This document shows, piece by piece, positions 1 through 6,165 of a stretch of DNA of 31,156 nt. Position 1 is the stretch's first letter, and each line of letters opens with the position of its first letter. The notes below the pieces were generated by a model, which had not been told where the DNA came from, did not search any database, and was given only the letters and a program-made list of their open reading frames with translations. This DNA comes from an uncultured bacterium. GTDB lineage: Bacteria > Bacillota > Clostridia > Lachnospirales > Lachnospiraceae. The position numbers and the translations under genes are program-made. Location of the stretch: positions 1 through 31,156 of the forward strand of contig CAJMQQ010000033.1 in assembly GCA_905215625.1 (NCBI GenBank), given 5' to 3'.

Positions 1-19
1 TGGTATAATAAGTATACCA
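1..19 (-). promoter_or_regulatory. Palindrome carrying an extended -10, reading out of the window
   Basis: Seven-base arms TGGTATA and TATACCA are separated by five bases. On the minus strand the right arm lies in TGGTATACT, a TGn-extended -10 (-10 at 11-16), and the 11 bases GTATACCATAT also occur at the mscL promoter. No good -35 is spaced correctly, although two TTGACA boxes lie further upstream. It could drive a minus-strand gene beyond the left edge. The palindrome over the -10 would suit an operator, but this is inference. Confidence 0.3.
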
Positions 20-354
20 TATAGAAAGCCATTTTTCTTTAGTTTGTCAACAGGTCCACTTTAGGATACTCCCGTTTGTCAAAAAGCAGAAAATGAACTC
101 CACACAGTCCGCACCCCAACTGTCACTTGGTTTGTGCATATCTGATTGATTTTGATGTTTTTCAAACAATTCTTTCGATATGACTGTTTAGTTTCCGCTT
201 GTTTCCTTCATCTATAAACAATTTTACCTTAAATTTGTTTAAAATTCATTTGTTTTGAAGTTCCACAAACAATTTGAGGACTGGTTTTGTGTATTTATTC
301 CTGATTTCCTTCATCTCTAAACAAATCCTAATTCGTTTGTGTCTGCAGAATGTC
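20..354. other. AT-rich non-coding stretch with a degenerate direct repeat
   Basis: No convincing gene is visible on either strand. The stretch contains many TTTGTTT/AAACAA words. A 19-base near-identical direct repeat, TTCCTTCATCT then A or C then TAAACAA, lies at 203-221 and again at 306-324 (period 103), and the similarity continues weakly into the flanks. It may be decayed coding or promoter DNA. It lies downstream of the remnant at 355-513. Confidence 0.4.
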
Positions 355-513
355 CTATATGTTGTTCACAACCGGAACCATCCATATATCACGACCAACA
401 TTATACTCAAACTCCAGGTTAGAAAACTGCTCTGCCTCTTCCTCATTCAAGTCAACCAAAAGCGTAATATTGATATCCGAATCTTCTGTAAAATCAAATT
501 TTTCATTTTTAAT
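355..513 (-). pseudogene. Remnant resembling an MNT-type nucleotidyltransferase
   Basis: Directly after mscL, in another frame and overlapping its stop codon, the minus strand stays open for 52 codons between two TAG stops. The translation is protein-like: an FTEDSDINITLLVDL stretch, an acidic EEEAE run, then EFEYNVGRDIW and VPVVNNI. This resembles the SDIDxxVLVDL segment and following strand of small MNT-type nucleotidyltransferases, which are often paired with HEPN toxins. There is no start codon near the 5' end, no ribosome binding site, and the family's N-terminal GSxARG motif is absent, so it is read as a decayed fragment. The family assignment is by eye and uncertain; a chance open frame is the alternative. 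Confidence 0.35.
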
Positions 514-910
514 CTACATCCGACGTACAATGCGCGCATTTTGTCGCATCAATGGGGATTTCACTTTTACAGTACGGACAAATCTTTGTTGTCGGCGCAG
601 CCGGCGTTTCCTCTTCTTTTTTGTTTCCCAAAGACATAGCCTTGTTAATGATCTTAATCAGACAGAACAAAATAAAGGCCATTAAAAAGAAATTCACTAC
701 TGAAGAAAGGAATGCCGAAGCAAATCCGGAAATATCTGCCCAGGTATAGGTCGCATGGCCCATTAAAAAATCCAGAAGCGGATTAATAAAGTTATCGGTT
801 AAGGATTTGACAATACCAGAAAATGCACCGCCGACGATAACGCCGACTGCCATATCCATTACATTTCCTCTGAGGGCGAATGCTTTAAACTCTGCAATAA
901 ACTTTTTCAT
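509..910 (-). CDS. mscL: Large-conductance mechanosensitive channel with C-terminal zinc ribbon
   Basis: This is the stretch-activated channel that releases solutes during hypo-osmotic shock; it acts as a homopentamer in the cytoplasmic membrane. The N-terminal FKAFALRGNVMDMAVGVIVG signature, the first membrane helix (about residues 15-40) and second helix (about 64-90) are typical of MscL. After residue 100, instead of the usual helical bundle, the protein ends in CPYC (111-114) and CAHC (125-128), a four-cysteine zinc ribbon. The length of 133 residues is normal for the family. AAAGGAG lies a few bases before the ATG and a strong promoter is present, so it is probably transcribed alone. The channel assignment is secure; the ribbon's role is unknown. 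Confidence 0.96.
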   Translation of the reverse strand: MKKFIAEFKAFALRGNVMDMAVGVIVGGAFSGIVKSLTDNFINPLLDFLMGHATYTWADISGFASAFLSSVVNFFLMAFILFCLIKIINKAMSLGNKKEEETPAAPTTKICPYCKSEIPIDATKCAHCTSDVD

Positions 911-952
911 ACGTACTCTCCTTTACATTTTTTCTGTCGTCCAGCTCTTTTC

Positions 953-981
953 AGTATACCATATCTGCTGCCAGAACACAA
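953..981 (-). promoter_or_regulatory. mscL promoter
   Basis: On the minus strand TTGTGT (976-981) and TATACT (953-958) are separated by 17 bases, with TGG just before the -10 making it an extended -10. It ends about 40 bases before the mscL start codon. Confidence 0.7.
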
Positions 982-1008
982 AAATTTCTGTCTGCATCTG
1001 CAAGGAAT

Positions 1009-2298
1009 CTATAGGGAAATTCCTCCCCTTGCCCTTGCCCGTCTGTCCCGCACAGACTGGATAACCGGAACCAGGAATATCGCTACCAGACCCCCTGCAA
1101 AACCATTATTGTACAAGTTCATGCCTCCATAAACGATTCCCACATTCAACGCTACAGAAGAATGTAGAAATCCGGCAAGAATACCTGCTCCCCATCCAAA
1201 TTCTCCTGCAATGGGTGCAAGCGTAGTGGAAAGCAGAAGCGCCAGTATCGCAGATGGATCGTAAATATTCCAGTTTTTTGTAATTCCTCCCAGGCAGACT
1301 CCCACCATAATTGGAAATATATTACGGATGTGTTTTCCAGTTGCAGAAAAGCCTACAATGGTAAAAATGCTTCCAATCGTAGGGCCGTTTAAATCTCCCC
1401 CTACTGCCAGCACAAAAATTACTGCAAAAAGGCCGTTTAACCCCATATTAAAAACCGCTGCAGGCCCTCCATTTTCTTTTACATAATCTGTTCCGGAAAG
1501 GCCGTAGGATTTTAGAAGCTCCCGATAAGACGTTAGGGTTTCCCTGCCTCCAAACCAAACCGCTCCTATCATCATCCCACCAAACAGGATGGACAGCATG
1601 ACAAAAAACAGCAGATCGTTTCCAGTGGACCAAATCAATCTTGATTCTGTCGTAATCCCAAAAGATTTCAGCACTGACACAACAACCGTGGCGATAATAC
1701 CTGCTGCAAACCCTACATTATATAGGGAATATCCTTTGTGAGCGTAATGCACATGGGTCGCCAGAGGCGGCAGTACAAATCCAATGGCGCTTCCTGTCGC
1801 AAGACTGAGAACAATCCGGATCGCCAAAGGAACGTGCCAGATTTGCATAATCTGGGTTAAAATCGGGGATAAGCTTGTACCATAAAGTCCAATATAAAGG
1901 TATCTGGACACTGACGTTTTATGGTATCTGGCATATAAAAAGACACCAAATAAAATTGCCCAGATGTTCAGCAGATTTTTTCCAAATAAAGAAAATCCAA
2001 ACATCAGACACACTGATGTAATCGTATGTCCGTTCATTTCCATATTCAGCTTATAGATCAACCAGATACTCATAATCGAAAGAATACCAGCATTTAAAAA
2101 GGCTGCGCCAATTCCTCCAATTACAAAATAGTCAGTAATCAGGAAATCCGGTTCTGCAATCAGACGGGCAATCCCCCTTAGGATCTCATCAAAAGGCTGG
2201 ACAATCAGTCCCGCTGCAATAAAGTAAATTGGAATCAGTGACAACAGATAAAACTGTGCTTTCCTAGACAACTCTTTTTTTGGATGTATGTTCCCCAT
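1009..2298 (-). CDS. DUF1576-family polytopic membrane protein
   Basis: This 429-residue, very hydrophobic protein has roughly ten or more predicted membrane segments. Glycine-rich repeated motifs include FGFSLFGKNLLNIW, VGFSATGKHIRNIFP and FGWGAGILAGFLHSS; the first two resemble each other, suggesting an internally duplicated fold as in transporters. It matches my memory of the DUF1576 family, which has no established substrate. GGAGG lies ahead of the ATG at 2298 and a good promoter supports that start. The 3' end is arginine-rich (RDRRARARGG), a positive cytoplasmic tail. It is divergent from udk with an 112-base gap. A carrier role is a guess from topology only. Confidence 0.8.
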   Translation of the reverse strand: MGNIHPKKELSRKAQFYLLSLIPIYFIAAGLIVQPFDEILRGIARLIAEPDFLITDYFVIGGIGAAFLNAGILSIMSIWLIYKLNMEMNGHTITSVCLMFGFSLFGKNLLNIWAILFGVFLYARYHKTSVSRYLYIGLYGTSLSPILTQIMQIWHVPLAIRIVLSLATGSAIGFVLPPLATHVHYAHKGYSLYNVGFAAGIIATVVVSVLKSFGITTESRLIWSTGNDLLFFVMLSILFGGMMIGAVWFGGRETLTSYRELLKSYGLSGTDYVKENGGPAAVFNMGLNGLFAVIFVLAVGGDLNGPTIGSIFTIVGFSATGKHIRNIFPIMVGVCLGGITKNWNIYDPSAILALLLSTTLAPIAGEFGWGAGILAGFLHSSVALNVGIVYGGMNLYNNGFAGGLVAIFLVPVIQSVRDRRARARGGISL

Positions 2299-2327
2299 AT
2301 GGTCTCCTTCCAGATTCTATTAAATCT

Positions 2328-2357
2328 ATTATAACGTATGGGAAGGGGTTTTACCAA
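2328..2357 (-). promoter_or_regulatory. Promoter of the DUF1576 gene
   Basis: On the minus strand TTGGTA (2352-2357) and a perfect TATAAT (2328-2333) are separated by 18 bases. The -35 overlaps the -35 region of the divergent udk promoter, so the two may compete for polymerase. Confidence 0.6.
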
Positions 2358-2377
2358 GAGGGATTTTCGTGTATAAT
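2349..2377 (+). promoter_or_regulatory. udk promoter
   Basis: TATAAT at 2372-2377 is preceded at 17 bases by a poor -35 (TTTTAC, 2349-2354). It lies about 20 bases upstream of the AGGAGG of udk. The -10 is convincing, the -35 weak. Confidence 0.5.
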
Positions 2378-2410
2378 AGGAATATATCTCATACTCAGGA
2401 GGAATCTGAA

Positions 2411-3037
2411 ATGAAACCAATTATCATCGGCATTGCAGGCGGCACCGGATCCGGAAAATCCACGTTTACCAACCGGCTTCACGATGCATTTGGCGATCAG
2501 GTTGCCGTTATCTACCATGACAATTATTATCGCTGTAATGATGGCATTTCTTTTGAAGAACGCAAAAAATTAAATTACGACCATCCAGATGCATTTGAAA
2601 CGGAACTGTTAGTCAAACATCTGGCTCGTCTGAAAGAAGGACAGGCAATTGAATGTCCAACCTATGACTATTCTCTCCACAACAGGGCACAGGGCACCAT
2701 CCGCATTGAGCCAAAACCAGTTATTCTGCTGGAAGGCATTCTAGTCCTGTTTGACGAACGGATTCGTGATTTGCTGGACATCAAAGTCTTTGTAGACGCA
2801 GATGCAGATGAACGGATTTTAAGAAGAATTTTAAGAGATACCAAAGAGCGCGGACGTGATGTAGAAGGCATTGTTACCCAGTATCTAACTACGGTAAAAC
2901 CTATGCACAATCTCTATGTAGAACCCACGAAAGTATTTGCCGATGTGATTACCAACAGCGGTATGAATGATGTGGCTTTTGACCTGATGCGCGGAAAAAT
3001 CGAAGTTTTGTTAAAAGAAGCAAATGAGAATCCCTAA
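2411..3037 (+). CDS. udk: Uridine kinase
   Basis: Uridine/cytidine kinase phosphorylates uridine and cytidine to UMP and CMP in the cytosolic pyrimidine salvage pathway. The protein of 208 residues opens with the P-loop GGTGSGKST (residues 10-18), followed by the substrate region YHDNYY, the DHPDAFE motif, PTYDYSLHNR, and LLEGILVLFDERIRDLLDIKVFVD-type strands with the R-rich lid (RRILRDTKERGR); all are standard for Udk, as is the length. The frame is open from 2369, but AGGAGGA at 2397-2403 places the start at the ATG at 2411. It is monocistronic with its own promoter and terminator. Confidence 0.96.
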   Translation: MKPIIIGIAGGTGSGKSTFTNRLHDAFGDQVAVIYHDNYYRCNDGISFEERKKLNYDHPDAFETELLVKHLARLKEGQAIECPTYDYSLHNRAQGTIRIEPKPVILLEGILVLFDERIRDLLDIKVFVDADADERILRRILRDTKERGRDVEGIVTQYLTTVKPMHNLYVEPTKVFADVITNSGMNDVAFDLMRGKIEVLLKEANENP

Positions 3038-3052
3038 CCCATGAAAAAGCTG

Positions 3053-3108
3053 GGGGAGCATCGCAAAGCAACTGTCTAGTCAGCTATTTTACGATGCTCC
3101 CCTCGTTT
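3053..3108. terminator. Bidirectional intrinsic terminator after udk
   Basis: Perfect 11-base arms (3053-3063 and 3092-3102, GGGGAGCATCG and its complement) flank a 28-base loop, followed by TCGTTTTATTT on the plus strand. It separates the convergent udk and 3113-3361 genes. Confidence 0.8.
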
Positions 3109-3112
3109 TATT

Positions 3113-3361
3113 TCACTCATCCGGATTGCAGAACCGGTTTTTCAGACAAGGCAGGTACCGGTACATCAGCGGGATATAGGTTACCACAAATACAAACAGA
3201 GCCAGCTTCTTCACTTTTGTTCCCTTTTCTTTGCTAAGGGAACAGCCTATGGTGATTCCCAGCGCAATCAGACAGATTTTCAGCACTGCCATGTCTTTCC
3301 AGGTCATCTTTTCCAGATAATCATCTGCGGACCGCAATACCTTATCTATGATACATTTCAT
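3113..3361 (-). CDS. Small two-helix membrane protein of unknown function
   Basis: This 82-residue protein has two hydrophobic stretches (about 26-42, LKICLIALGITIGCSL, and 51-66, KLALFVFVVTYIPLMY) separated by a lysine-rich loop. An N-terminal amphipathic part contains SADDYLEKMTWKDMAVLK. Similar short clostridial proteins have been labelled 'permease of phosphate ABC transporter', but no transporter partner is here and it is far too short to be a permease, so that name should not be trusted. It has GGAGG before the ATG, a 17-base-spaced promoter of its own and a shared terminator, so it is probably a real single gene. Confidence 0.75.
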   Translation of the reverse strand: MKCIIDKVLRSADDYLEKMTWKDMAVLKICLIALGITIGCSLSKEKGTKVKKLALFVFVVTYIPLMYRYLPCLKNRFCNPDE

Positions 3362-3384
3362 AAAACCGGCCTCCTTTTTCTTTT

Positions 3385-3413
3385 AGTATAACCGATTTTA
3401 AATTTCCATGCAA
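3385..3413 (-). promoter_or_regulatory. Promoter of the small membrane protein gene
   Basis: On the minus strand TTGCAT (3408-3413) and TATACT (3385-3390) are separated by 17 bases; the -10 lies close ahead of the AAAGGAGG site. Confidence 0.65.
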
Positions 3414-3433
3414 CGAATCTTTCCGGAAAAAAG

Positions 3434-3470
3434 CTAAAAAGGAAGCCGAAATCCGAAGATCCCAGCCCCC
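3434..3470 (-). terminator. Terminator of the rplJ-rplL operon
   Basis: In the minus orientation GGGGGCTG pairs with CGGCTTCC (some G-U pairs). An inner GATC-TTCG-GATT hairpin forms the tip, and TTTTT follows at 3436-3440. It lies about 60 bases after the rplL stop, so transcription probably ends here and does not run into rpoB. Confidence 0.65.
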
Positions 3471-3527
3471 TTTTCATAATACCCGATAACCGAATATTAG
3501 CAATCATTCAATTTTTTAAGGAATGGA

Positions 3528-3899
3528 TTACTTTAAGGTAATCTTTGCGCCTTCAGCCTCTAACTTGGTCTTGATGTCTTCAGCTTCTTCCTTGGAAGCG
3601 CCCTGCTTAACTACCTTAGGAGCACCGTCAACTACGTCCTTAGCTTCCTTTAAGCCTAAGCCGGTAACTTCACGAACAACTTTGATAACTTTAACCTTGT
3701 TTGGACCAACCTCGGTTAACTCTACGTCAAACTCGGTCTTCTCTTCAGCTGCCTCTGCAGGACCTGCTGCTGCAACTACTACGCCTGCTGCTGCAGATAC
3801 ACCAAACTCTTCCTCACAAGCCTTTACTAATTCATTTAATTCTAATACGGATAATTCCTTGATAGCTTCGATAAACTCAGCGGTTGTTAACTTTGCCAT
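3528..3899 (-). CDS. rplL: 50S ribosomal protein L7/L12
   Basis: L7/L12 forms the flexible stalk of the large subunit and recruits and stimulates GTPase translation factors. The 123-residue protein has the N-terminal dimerisation helices (TAEFIEAIKELSVLELNELVKACEEEFGV), an alanine-rich hinge (about 36-52) and the conserved C-terminal domain with EKTEFDVELTEVGPNKVKVIKVVRE and GLKEAKDVVDGAPK. GGAGG stands seven or so bases ahead of the ATG. It follows rplJ after 90 bases, so it shares that operon, its L10 leader and its attenuator. Codon use is strongly biased, as expected for a highly expressed gene. Confidence 0.98.
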   Translation of the reverse strand: MAKLTTAEFIEAIKELSVLELNELVKACEEEFGVSAAAGVVVAAAGPAEAAEEKTEFDVELTEVGPNKVKVIKVVREVTGLGLKEAKDVVDGAPKVVKQGASKEEAEDIKTKLEAEGAKITLK

Positions 3900-3989
3900 G
3901 ATTATTTACCTCCATAAATATTTGTTTGATTTTCAATAATTAGTTCGTTCTTATTATTTTTCATGCCGCACAATGTCTGGCGAGAAAAT

Positions 3990-4478
3990 TTATGCCTCTT
4001 TTGCTTCTGCAATCTGATTCAGAACGCGTGCAAAATTGGTAATTGGAGACTGGATGCTGCCCAGTAACTTGCCCAGAAGAACTTCTCTGGATGGGATAGA
4101 AGCGATTACGTTCATTCCCTTTGCATCGTAGTAGATTCCCTCTACAACGCCAGCCTTAATCTCCAGCTTGTCTGCTTTCTTTGCAAACTCAGCTAATACT
4201 CTTGCCGGTGCGGTAGCATCGGTCTTGGATACTGCTAATGCAGTTGGTCCTTCTAAGTTTGGATCTAAAGCTGCGAAATCAGTTCCCTCAGCAGCACGCT
4301 TAATTAAGGTGTTCTTGTATACCTTATAAGTTACGCCTGCTTCTCTTAACTGTTTACGAAGCTGTGTATCCTGCTCTACCGTTAAACCGCGGTAGTCAAC
4401 AACTACTGCACTTGCTGCGCCGTCTAATAAGCCAGCAATCTCGTCAACGATAGGCTGCTTTAATTCAACTTTTGCCAT
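3990..4478 (-). CDS. rplJ: 50S ribosomal protein L10
   Basis: L10 is the base of the ribosomal stalk; it anchors L7/L12 dimers to 23S rRNA and, with them, represses its own mRNA. The 162-residue protein has the N-terminal rRNA-binding domain (SAVVVDYRGLTVEQDTQLRK, YKVYKNTLIKRA) and the C-terminal L12-binding helix, which is short as in most Firmicutes. GGAGG precedes the ATG. The roughly 165-base leader contains the typical L10 RNA structure and an intrinsic terminator, so expression is probably set by attenuation. rplL is the only downstream partner visible. Confidence 0.98.
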   Translation of the reverse strand: MAKVELKQPIVDEIAGLLDGAASAVVVDYRGLTVEQDTQLRKQLREAGVTYKVYKNTLIKRAAEGTDFAALDPNLEGPTALAVSKTDATAPARVLAEFAKKADKLEIKAGVVEGIYYDAKGMNVIASIPSREVLLGKLLGSIQSPITNFARVLNQIAEAKEA

Positions 4479-4519
4479 GATGGTTTACCTCCTATATTAT
4501 TTTGAAAGTATCCCCTGCG

Positions 4520-4550
4520 AAAAAAATCCCTCTGTCACCAAGACAGAGGG
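4520..4550 (-). terminator. Attenuator terminator in the L10 leader
   Basis: CCCTCTGTC (4542-4550 on the minus strand) pairs perfectly with GACAGAGGG over a five-base loop and is followed by a run of seven or more T residues. It stands between the L10 leader structure and rplJ, so it would stop transcription when the leader is bound. Confidence 0.85.
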
Positions 4551-4640
4551 CTACAAAATCAATCTATGTTTGATTTGTACGTTCCTCGGCAGGCGTTTTC
4601 ACCTTAAGCTTTTCAGCACCTGCTGTCTTCGGCAGTCAAT
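4551..4640 (-). ncRNA. Ribosomal protein L10 leader
   Basis: The transcribed leader of rplJ carries the recognisable L10-leader words GAAGACAGCAGGTGC, AAAGCTTAA and GCCTGCCGAGG in the expected order, just before the attenuator hairpin. In this family the L10(L12) complex binds a kink-turn region to repress rplJ-rplL. The 5' boundary is inferred from the promoter at 4649-4677; the folded structure was not computed. Confidence 0.8.
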
Positions 4641-4648
4641 ACTCGAGT

Positions 4649-4677
4649 AATATATCATAGTTTTTCAAAAATGTCAA
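4649..4677 (-). promoter_or_regulatory. rplJ-rplL promoter
   Basis: On the minus strand a perfect TTGACA (4672-4677), 17-base spacer and TATATT (4649-4654) with TGA before the -10 form a strong promoter. The start point would be near 4640, giving the L10 leader. Confidence 0.85.
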
Positions 4678-4700
4678 TTAGTATTTTTCAAAAAAGTGAA

Positions 4701-4768
4701 CGGATCTCGCAAGTGAGATTCTCCGCCTGCGGCGGGTCGCTTCTGCGGCAAAATTCTTTTCCGCCGCA
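4701..4768. repeat. REP-like cluster of three short palindromes
   Basis: Three GC-rich hairpins follow each other: ATCTCG/TGAGAT (4704-4719), CCGCC-TGC-GGCGG (4723-4735) and TGCGGC/GCCGCA (4744-4768). The composition differs from the AT-rich flanks and no frame is coding. It resembles extragenic palindromic repeats that I recall as dispersed in Lachnospiraceae chromosomes. There is no second copy in this window, so the repeat nature is inference. Confidence 0.5.
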
Positions 4769-4784
4769 TGGCGTTCCTCGCGAA

Positions 4785-4831
4785 GTGTGTTTTATTTCAT
4801 AGGAAGCTGCTTCCTATGAAATAAAACACAC
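4785..4831. repeat. Perfect 23-base inverted repeat
   Basis: Arms at 4785-4807 and 4809-4831 are exact complements around a single central base, giving a 47-base palindrome. The left arm reads GTGTGTTTTATTTCATAGG and then AAGC. The right arm overlaps the stem and T-tract of the rplA terminator, so the two hairpins exclude each other in RNA. Confidence 0.85.
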
Positions 4832-4851
4832 CGGCCAGAATGACCGGTGTG
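4819..4851 (-). terminator. Terminator of the rpmG-to-rplA operon
   Basis: On the minus strand CACACCGG (4844-4851) pairs with CCGGTGTG (4827-4834), followed by TTTTATTTC. It lies about 45 bases after the rplA stop. Confidence 0.75.
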
Positions 4852-4893
4852 CATAATATGCTTTGTGAAGTTTTACACTTAAATCAGCAGCAA

Positions 4894-5589
4894 TTAGTTT
4901 GCTAACTTTGCTACGTTCAGCTTTACGCCAGGACCCATAGTAGAGGTCAGGGTAACGCTCTTTAAGTAAGCGCCCTTTAAGGTGCTTGGTTTTGCCTTCA
5001 TAATTGCATCGATAAGCGTCTGGAAGTTGTCCGCTAACTGCTCCTCAGTGAAAGAAGCTTTTCCTACTGGCACGTGGATAATGTTGGTTTTGTCAAGTCT
5101 GTACTCAATCTTACCAGCTTTGATATCGTTGATAGCCTTGGTTACGTCCATGGTTACAGTACCAGCCTTTGGGTTTGGCATTAAGCCCTTCGGTCCAAGT
5201 ACACGACCCAGACGTCCTACAACGCCCATCATGTCTGGAGTAGCTACAACTACATCAAAATCTAACCAGCCTTCGTTCTGGATCTTCGGAATTAACTCCT
5301 CAGCTCCTACGTAATCTGCGCCAGCAGCCAGAGCCTCGTCAGCCTTTGGTCCCTTTGCAAATACTAAAATACGAACGGTCTTACCAGTTCCGTGAGGCAG
5401 AACTACTGCACCACGAATCTGCTGATCAGCGTGACGTCCGTCACAACCGGTTCTGATATGAGCTTCAATAGTCTCATCAAATTTTGCAGATGCATTCTTC
5501 TTTACCAGGGCGATTGCGTCTGCTGTATCATACTGGATAGCGCGGTCTACTGTCTTAGCAGCCTCTGCGTATCTTTTTCCTCTTTTCAT
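4894..5589 (-). CDS. rplA: 50S ribosomal protein L1
   Basis: L1 forms the mobile L1 stalk near the E site, binds 23S rRNA helices 76-78, and in many bacteria represses its own mRNA by binding a copy of that rRNA site. The 231-residue protein is full length: MKRGKRY start, FDETIEAHIRTGCD with RHADQQIRGAVVLPHGTGK, the second-domain DFDVVVATPDMMGVVGRLGRVLGPKGLMPNPK signature, and the C-terminal LKGAYLKSVTLTSTMGPGVKL. AGGAGG is placed well before the ATG. Immediately upstream, one base from the Shine-Dalgarno, is a 28-base site resembling the L1-binding rRNA. It is the last gene of the rpmG-rplA operon. Confidence 0.98.
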   Translation of the reverse strand: MKRGKRYAEAAKTVDRAIQYDTADAIALVKKNASAKFDETIEAHIRTGCDGRHADQQIRGAVVLPHGTGKTVRILVFAKGPKADEALAAGADYVGAEELIPKIQNEGWLDFDVVVATPDMMGVVGRLGRVLGPKGLMPNPKAGTVTMDVTKAINDIKAGKIEYRLDKTNIIHVPVGKASFTEEQLADNFQTLIDAIMKAKPSTLKGAYLKSVTLTSTMGPGVKLNVAKLAN

Positions 5590-5605
5590 TCTAAATAACC
5601 TCCTA

Positions 5606-5633
5606 GTGGTATTGTCGGGGATTTCCCTCCCAC
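5606..5633 (-). promoter_or_regulatory. Candidate L1-binding site (23S rRNA mimic), copy 2
   Basis: The minus strand reads GTGGGAG at the 5' end and ATACCAC at the 3' end with GTGG/CCAC closing the element and an inner GGGGA/TCCCC-type pairing. These two words are also the core of the L1-binding region of 23S rRNA. It is identical over 28 bases to the copy before rplK and ends one base from the rplA AGGAGG, where L1 binding would hide the ribosome site. Confidence 0.6.
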
Positions 5634-5660
5634 GTATTTGTTTGTTCCATCAGATGGGAA

Positions 5661-6086
5661 TTATTCTTCTACGGTAATACCCATACTTCTTGCAGTACCA
5701 GCGATCATGCTCATAGCTGCCTCAACGCTTGCTGCGTTTAAGTCTGGCATCTTTAATTCAGCGATCTTCTGTAAGTCTGCCTTGCTGATGGTGGCTACCT
5801 TTGTTTTGTTCGGAACTGCAGAACCAGATTCGATCTTGCAGGCCTTCTTTAACAGAACAGCAGCCGGCGGGGTCTTGGTGATGAAGCTGAAGCTTCTGTC
5901 AGCATATACAGTGATGACTACTGGAATAATCATACCAGCCTGGTCAGCGGTTCTTGCATTGAATTCCTTGGTGAACTGTACGATGTTTACACCATGCTGA
6001 CCTAATGCAGGACCAACTGGCGGTGCTGGTGTTGCCTTACCAGCAGGAATCTGTAATTTGATATAACCTGTTACTTTCTTTGCCAT
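5661..6086 (-). CDS. rplK: 50S ribosomal protein L11
   Basis: L11 binds the GTPase-associated region of 23S rRNA and, with L10-L12, supports factor-dependent GTP hydrolysis. The 141-residue protein has KKVTGYIKLQIPAGKATPAPPVGPALGQHGVNI, the proline-rich N-terminal domain, and the C-terminal rRNA-binding domain with GTARSMGI near the end. A GTG codon three codons upstream stays in frame, but AGGAGGTG at 6093-6100 overlaps it and points to the ATG at 6086, which also gives the canonical MAKKV start. A candidate L1 site lies seven bases upstream of the Shine-Dalgarno. Confidence 0.98.
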   Translation of the reverse strand: MAKKVTGYIKLQIPAGKATPAPPVGPALGQHGVNIVQFTKEFNARTADQAGMIIPVVITVYADRSFSFITKTPPAAVLLKKACKIESGSAVPNKTKVATISKADLQKIAELKMPDLNAASVEAAMSMIAGTARSMGITVEE

Positions 6087-6107
6087 TTTAGGCACCTCCT
6101 AAATTAT

Positions 6108-6135
6108 GTGGTATTGTCGGGGATTTCCCTCCCAC
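6108..6135 (-). promoter_or_regulatory. Candidate L1-binding site (23S rRNA mimic), copy 1
   Basis: This is identical to the element at 5606-5633: GTGGGAG opens it and ATACCAC closes it on the minus strand. It lies in the nusG-rplK gap next to a seven-base hairpin (GCCTTTC/GAAAGGC, 6138-6156) and seven bases before the rplK AGGAGG, a position suited to translational repression by L1. Confidence 0.6.
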
Positions 6136-6165
6136 CAGCCTTTCATGCAGAAAGGCCGATTCCTG

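Noticed and set aside
3523..3939. Plus-strand frames opposite rplL, rplA and rplK
   Set aside because: They are Ser/Thr-rich antisense frames of highly biased ribosomal genes without ribosome sites.
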